A model generated the notes under the pieces. It saw only the letters and a list, made by a program, of their open reading frames with translations. It had not been told where the DNA came from and did not search any database. A stretch of DNA of 10,257 nt from JAHELQ01 sp965603365 (GTDB taxonomy: Bacteria; Acidobacteriota; Aminicenantia; UBA2199): assembly GCA_965603365.1 (NCBI GenBank), contig CBFDCR010000119.1:1-10257 (forward strand), read 5' to 3'. This document shows positions 7,330 to 10,257 of this stretch, piece after piece; position 1 is the first letter of the stretch, and each line of letters begins with the position of its first letter. The position numbers and the translations under genes were made by a program.

Positions 7330-7398
7330 TCCCACCATCCGCAGCCCCACCAATACGACGGAGGAGGGAAAATGGTTGGGCCTGGATTGGTAACTGCC
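7324..7398 (-). pseudogene. Deletion scar of a paralogue of the 513-aa ATPase
   Basis: Read on the minus strand, this stretch encodes YQSRPNHFPSSVVLVGLR and then directly MVGL and a TAA stop. The first part matches residues 159-176 of the intact ATPase (K164 is N here). MVGL plus TAA is the exact C-terminus of that ATPase (residues 510-513), and the bases after the stop also resemble those after the intact gene. A relative has therefore lost the coding region for about 333 residues by a deletion that kept the frame. The junction shares ATG with both ends, which suggests a short-homology deletion. Upstream, homology stops two codons before the tyrosine, where an in-frame TAG (7401-7399) occurs. 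The nucleotide identity is high with a few silent-type changes, so it is a diverged paralogue rather than an assembly copy. Confidence 0.8.
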
Positions 7399-7517
7399 CT
7401 ACCCGCCTTAAGCCGGAAAAAGCAATGATCTGGGGTAGGGGCATAAATATTGTACTTAACACCAGTTTATAGATGAATTTTCTCCCTCTGTCATACATCA
7501 CTCCTGTATTTGTCCGG

Positions 7518-7546
7518 TTGACATTTGGGGGGTTTGGAATTATTAT
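7518..7546 (+). promoter_or_regulatory. Strong sigma70 promoter of the PsbP-like gene
   Basis: A perfect -35 TTGACA (7518-7523), a 17-base spacer and -10 TATTAT (7541-7546; five of six). The start of transcription is predicted near 7553, exactly where the GGAG ribosome-binding site (7553-7556) begins, leaving a leader of about 12 bases before the ATG at 7565. Confidence 0.75.
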
Positions 7547-7564
7547 GCATACGGAGTTTGTTAG

Positions 7565-8011
7565 ATGAAACGATACCGCAACAAACAGTGGGGCTTTGAA
7601 TTGTCCTTTCCCCGGGGCTGGTACAGGCCGGGATTTTTTCACAAACTCATTTTCCCGGGGCAGGCGGAGTTTTTCGGCCCCCACGACGACTCCTTAAAAT
7701 TTGCCATTGCCCCGATTTCAGCGGAGCCCGATTACCGCCGGCATATGGAGAGCCTGCGGCGCATCGCTAAGGAGCACGGCCACAAAGTACATGAAGTGGG
7801 CAGTATAGAGGTGGGGGGCAAGCGCCATGCCACCATGGTTTTTGCGGCTGCCTTCGACCCGGAACACCGCCGGCGCCTCAAAAACTACCACCTGGTCTTC
7901 GACGGCCTCGAGTTCGTCATCACCGCCTCTTTAGAATCCGGCGAAGAGACCATCGACTCCATCGTCAAAACCTTCCGCAAACTCCCCAAAGCCGCCCCTT
8001 CGAGTCTATAA
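7565..8011 (+). CDS. PsbP/Mog1-like domain protein of unknown function
   Basis: Of 148 residues with no signal peptide, so probably cytoplasmic. It opens YRNKQWGFELSFPRGW (4-19), the aromatic-G-F-x-x-x-x-P-x-x-W opening seen in PsbP, DcrB and DUF1795-type proteins of the Mog1/PsbP fold. The family-like ending ETIDSIVKTFRKL (128-140) is the usual last helix. The middle shows alternating strands (about 43-50, 88-97 and 107-121). No catalytic residues are evident. GGAG sits eight bases before the ATG and a strong promoter lies just upstream, so it is probably its own transcript. It ends ten bases before the convergent pseudogene at 8021. The fold assignment is by pattern and is moderately sure; the function is unknown. 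Confidence 0.7.
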   Translation: MKRYRNKQWGFELSFPRGWYRPGFFHKLIFPGQAEFFGPHDDSLKFAIAPISAEPDYRRHMESLRRIAKEHGHKVHEVGSIEVGGKRHATMVFAAAFDPEHRRRLKNYHLVFDGLEFVITASLESGEETIDSIVKTFRKLPKAAPSSL

Positions 8012-8020
8012 CTATACTAA

Positions 8021-8403
8021 CTACTGTTTTTTTCTTTTGAGTAAATAGTGGTAGACATTCTCCTTGCCGCCGAGTCCTCCGCTTTCTGTCACTACATAAC
8101 TGTCGACATATCCCCAAACCATTTTTGTACATGAAATTCAAACCCTCGATCATACTGTAAAATATGACCTTTTTGCCATCTTTATCTTTTACAAAAAAGT
8201 CTTTTTCCCCCAGGAACTTCCGCTTCTGTCCGTAATCGATTCTAATGGTAATTTTTGCACTCAGAAAACTTACCCTGGCCTACCAATTCGCAATACTGCA
8301 CATCCTCCAGTTGATTGATGTCAACCTCATCAATTATAACTTGAGAATAACCCAAAGAACTTAATAACAATAACGCAAAAATAGTGACCAATAATTTTTT
8401 CAT
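8021..8403 (-). pseudogene. Small secreted protein gene with two frameshifts
   Basis: The ATG at 8403-8401 has AGGAG a few bases upstream and opens MKKLLVTIFALLLLSSLGYS, a clear signal peptide. This frame stops at 8242. Removing one T from the minus-strand TTTT run (8268-8265) restores KITIRIDYGQKRKFLGEKDF and on to FMYKNG. Removing a second T near 8118-8116 restores WGYVDSYVV and the ending NVYHYLLKRKKQ, with a TAG at 8023-8021. The corrected protein has 126 residues. DYGQ, an NFMYKNGW-like segment and a C-terminal VYHYLL followed by lysines recall small exported proteins common in Bacteroidota-like genomes; their function is unknown to me. Both lesions are single extra bases in or beside homopolymers, so sequencing error is a real alternative to true decay. 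Confidence 0.75.
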
Positions 8404-8484
8404 CTTATCTCCTGCTTTATTTTTAACATAAAGACATGCAAATCTCAATGGCAGCGGCATTAAAACTTTAGATTCCTTCCTAGA

Positions 8485-8547
8485 ATCAAAAGGTTTTGTC
8501 GCTTTCCTTTTGATGGGATCAAAAGGAATCGTTGACAACCTTTTGAT
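8485..8547. promoter_or_regulatory. Four alternating ATCAAAAGG sites, candidate double operator
   Basis: ATCAAAAGG occurs at 8485-8493 and 8518-8526, and its reverse complement CCTTTTGAT at 8506-8514 and 8539-8547. Each forward-reverse pair has a 12-base centre, and the two pairs repeat with a 33-bp period. The middle two copies also form an 11-bp perfect inverted repeat (8504-8514 and 8518-8528) around GGG. The second pair encloses the -35 element of the ATPase promoter. The array lies between the divergent pseudogene (8403) and the ATPase gene (8579). This geometry suggests binding of a dimeric regulator; no regulator gene is seen in the window. Confidence 0.6.
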
Positions 8548-8559
8548 ATGAGATATAAT
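8532..8559 (+). promoter_or_regulatory. Consensus sigma70 promoter of the DUF4143-type ATPase
   Basis: Both hexamers are perfect: TTGACA (8532-8537) and TATAAT (8554-8559), 16 bases apart. Transcription should start near 8566. A full AGGAGG (8569-8574) then stands four bases before the ATG at 8579, so the leader is only about 13 bases. Such a strong promoter fits control by repression through the overlapping repeat array. Confidence 0.85.
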
Positions 8560-8578
8560 ATATGGCCTAGGAGGATCA

Positions 8579-9781
8579 ATGAGTGAAGGCGTGTATTTTG
8601 ATTATAATCCCTGGTGGGAAGGGGCGTACCGGTTGGAAAATATTGTTGACCGGCCACTGATCCTCGATAAGCTGGAGAAGCATTTCCCTTCCCCCTCCAT
8701 TGTCTTAATCACCGGTTTAAGAAGAATTGGCAAGACAACACTGCTGAAGCTCTTGATCAAAAGATTAATAGACAAGGGAGTCGAACCAAAGCGCATTTTT
8801 TATGTCAGCCTGGATGACTACCTTTTAAGTTCAAAATCAATCATCGAAATTGTCGATGATTTCAGGAAAGTTCAACGATTAAAGAAGGAAGATAAGATCA
8901 TCCTGTTTTTCGACGAAATCGCCCATAAAGACCGATTCCATCAACAGCTTAAAAATCTATACGATAAATATAATTTGAAAATCTATGCCACCTCATCCAG
9001 CAGCTCTGTGTTAAGAGATCAAAGATCCATGCTCACGGGGAGAGAACAGGTCATAGAAGTCCTGCCCCTGGATTTTTTTGAATATCTTGAATTTAAAAAT
9101 ATAACGATAAAGAAGCGGGATAAACCGTTACTGGAAGGTCATTTTGAAGACTTTCTTCAAACCGGCGGCATCCCCGAATATGTACTGACCGGAGATAGAG
9201 GATATATCCAGACCCTGGTAGACGACATTATTTACAAAGACATCATCGCCTTTCACAACCTGAAAAACCACCAGTTAGTCAAAGATTTATTCCAGATTTT
9301 GATCCATCATACATGTGGGCCATTGAGTATTTATAAAATCAGCAAGGTGCTGAAAATCTCCACCGAAACGGCCAAACGATATCTCGGCTATTTTATCGAC
9401 ACATTCCTGATATACTTAATCCCCCGCTATGGCAAGACGAATGTCATGTTAAGCTCTCCCAAAAAAATCTATGCCCCGGATATCGGCATTCGCAACGTGT
9501 TCACCGGGACTTTGATGAAAGGCAAACAATTTGAAAACTACATCTATTTAAAAATAAAACATCTTAACCCGGCCTATGTCTTTGAAGATGAAACGGAGAT
9601 TGATTTTATTATAAACAAGAACATTTTAGCCGAGATAAAGTATCAGGGCGATTTAAATCCCAAACAAAAGATTTTATTTGACCGCTTCAAGATAGAAGAA
9701 AAAATGGTCATAAAGGACCTTGACGATAGTCTAAAACTGGAAAAACATCTGAAGCAATTACAGTCAGGCACCAGGCCGTGA
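8579..9781 (+). CDS. AAA_14/DUF4143-type ATPase with nuclease-like C-terminus
   Basis: Of 400 residues. The Walker A loop GLRRIGKT (46-53), Walker B ILFFDEI (108-114) and a serine-rich sensor strand ATSSSSSVL (137-145) belong to the AAA_14 ATPase domain. GGIPEYV (196-202) is the counterpart of the GGYPE mark of this family. A winged-helix-like part (about 235-285) and the DUF4143 region follow, with KGKQFENYIY (314-323) and then EIDFII (340-345) and AEIKYQG (351-357): D342, E352 and K354 fit a PD-(D/E)XK core. Such proteins are very common in Bacteria and Archaea, often in many diverged copies, and their role is unresolved. The start is fixed by AGGAGG four bases upstream. It belongs to a different family from the 513-aa ATPase at 5617-7158. 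Confidence 0.9.
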   Translation: MSEGVYFDYNPWWEGAYRLENIVDRPLILDKLEKHFPSPSIVLITGLRRIGKTTLLKLLIKRLIDKGVEPKRIFYVSLDDYLLSSKSIIEIVDDFRKVQRLKKEDKIILFFDEIAHKDRFHQQLKNLYDKYNLKIYATSSSSSVLRDQRSMLTGREQVIEVLPLDFFEYLEFKNITIKKRDKPLLEGHFEDFLQTGGIPEYVLTGDRGYIQTLVDDIIYKDIIAFHNLKNHQLVKDLFQILIHHTCGPLSIYKISKVLKISTETAKRYLGYFIDTFLIYLIPRYGKTNVMLSSPKKIYAPDIGIRNVFTGTLMKGKQFENYIYLKIKHLNPAYVFEDETEIDFIINKNILAEIKYQGDLNPKQKILFDRFKIEEKMVIKDLDDSLKLEKHLKQLQSGTRP

Positions 9782-9818
9782 GGCACCCTTGTACTTGTTC
9801 CGCTTCGGTTTGGGAGAG

Positions 9819-9853
9819 GTGCAAATTTGCACTGATTTTGCACAAAAATGTGC
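9819..9853. repeat. Cluster of TTTGCAC palindromes after the ATPase gene
   Basis: GTGCAAATTTGCAC (9819-9832) is a perfect 14-bp palindrome. A second TTTGCAC follows at 9837-9843, 11 bases (one helical turn) after the copy at 9826-9832. GCACA and TGTGC (9840-9844, 9849-9853) form another small inverted repeat. This could be a protein-binding site or RNA hairpins. There is no U-run directly after it, so a terminator is not shown. Confidence 0.5.
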
Positions 9854-10166
9854 CGACTTTAGTCTTTTTGGGGTGAAGGGGGGGACGGACTGGTCACAGA
9901 TGATCAAAAGACGAATTCATTCACTTAGAGCAAACTGCTGCCAAAAGGTAAAAATCGAGAGATTTAGGACTCCTCCTCGGCCTGTCCCGTTTTTTGTGTT
10001 TTTCGTCCCCCTATACATTTCACTCCCGAAATCAATTTTTTACATCACGGCGCGGCGTTCCGCTCGCTGCGGGCGGCGGCTTTGCCTCGCCGCCCTCCGC
10101 TCCCTCCACGCCGGGGTAAAGCACGGCCGAGGGTACAAGGGCCCCAGGGCTCAGGGCAACGACCTG
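9854..10166. other. Non-coding stretch with a GC-rich hairpin
   Basis: I find no gene I would support here. The open frame running through it has no Shine-Dalgarno site, has low-complexity basic residues and crosses the intron boundary. A very GC-rich segment (about 10047-10115) holds GGGCGGCG (10071-10078) and its inverse CGCCGCCC (10088-10095), with further partial pairing outside, so a strong hairpin is expected. Its composition differs sharply from the AT-rich DNA before it. This is also the DNA directly next to the group II intron end. Confidence 0.5.
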
Positions 10167-10257
10167 GTCAAGTAGAGGGATGACATCTCCCAATGGAGAT
10201 GCCTCCCCCCCTCACAGAACCGGACGTGAGGTTCTCCCTCATCCGGCTCTTCATCAC
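10167..10257 (-). mobile_element. Group II intron, 3' end (domains V and VI)
   Basis: The minus strand at 10249-10217 folds as a group II intron domain V. It begins GAGCCGGATG, which includes the AGC catalytic triad, and closes with ACGTCCGGTTC, which includes the two-base bulge region. Domain VI follows: GCATCTCC pairs with GGAGATGT, and the base helix GTGAGG pairs with CTTGAC around an unpaired A at 10173. That A is seven bases from the end, as expected for the branch-point adenosine. The intron should end at ...CTACTTGAC (10167), very like CTACTTCAC at the end of the L. lactis Ll.LtrB intron. Domain V has 33 bases where 34 is usual, the distal stem being one base shorter with a GAGAA loop. 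The intron-encoded reverse transcriptase, if present, lies beyond the right edge. Confidence 0.85.

Noticed and set aside
7283..7684. Minus-strand open frame of 133 codons
   Set aside because: It runs antisense through the start of the PsbP-like gene and in the wrong frame through the ATPase scar; the coding signal belongs to those features.
8404..8538. N-terminal extension of the frameshifted secreted protein
   Set aside because: The in-frame ATG at 8538 would put 45 residues before a clear signal peptide and would run through the repeat array; the ATG at 8403 has a proper Shine-Dalgarno site.
9789..10175. Plus-strand open frame of 128 codons
   Set aside because: It has no ribosome-binding site, translates a GC-rich hairpin into Arg/Ala-rich sequence and runs across the group II intron boundary.
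1..10257. CRISPR array or prophage module
   Set aside because: No series of regularly spaced direct repeats with unique spacers and no phage structural or integrase-like gene was seen on either strand.

Overview
The window comes from a bacterial chromosome of moderate GC content. The mgtE-recO block is visibly GC-richer than the AT-rich left 2 kb. Sigma70-type promoters, bacterial tRNA genes without an encoded CCA, and housekeeping genes (recO, mgtE, an mtfA-like gene) mixed with P-loop ATPase/nuclease fusions and a group II intron end fit a Gram-negative, probably uncultivated lineage. The style of the ABC permease and small secreted proteins recalls Acidobacteriota/Aminicenantes-type genomes, but that is only an impression.

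Layout. Positions 1-904 (minus strand, cut by the window edge) hold an ABC-2-type permease. Upstream of it lies a gene for a small secreted protein of unknown function (1023-1730), probably the start of the same transcript. An AT-rich non-coding stretch follows, with an extended -10 promoter firing leftwards. A strong promoter then drives tRNA-Lys(UUU) and tRNA-Glu(UUC). Next are a minus-strand membrane-anchored MtfA-like zinc peptidase and, divergently, the magnesium transporter MgtE with recO nine bases behind it in the same reading frame. Convergent to recO is a 513-residue ATPase with a C-terminal PD-(D/E)XK nuclease-like domain (5617-7158).

The right third shows turnover. Just upstream of the 513-aa gene is a scar of a paralogue of it, in which an internal segment is joined in frame to the last four codons (7324-7398). 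It is followed by a PsbP/Mog1-like protein gene (7565-8011) and a small secreted-protein gene broken by two one-base insertions (8021-8403, minus). Divergent from that pseudogene is a second ATPase of a different family (AAA_14/DUF4143 type, 8579-9781). Its consensus promoter is overlapped by four alternating copies of a 9-bp motif that look like a double operator. The window ends with a non-coding stretch carrying palindromes and with the 3' end (domains V and VI) of a group II intron on the minus strand.

How the genes work together. The left pair may form a small export system. mgtE-recO look like a housekeeping transcript. The two ATPase-nuclease proteins and the intron make up the accessory, mobile-like part. 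I see no complete new system. The most unusual signals are the operator-like array at 8485-8547, the ATPase deletion scar and the doubly frameshifted gene.
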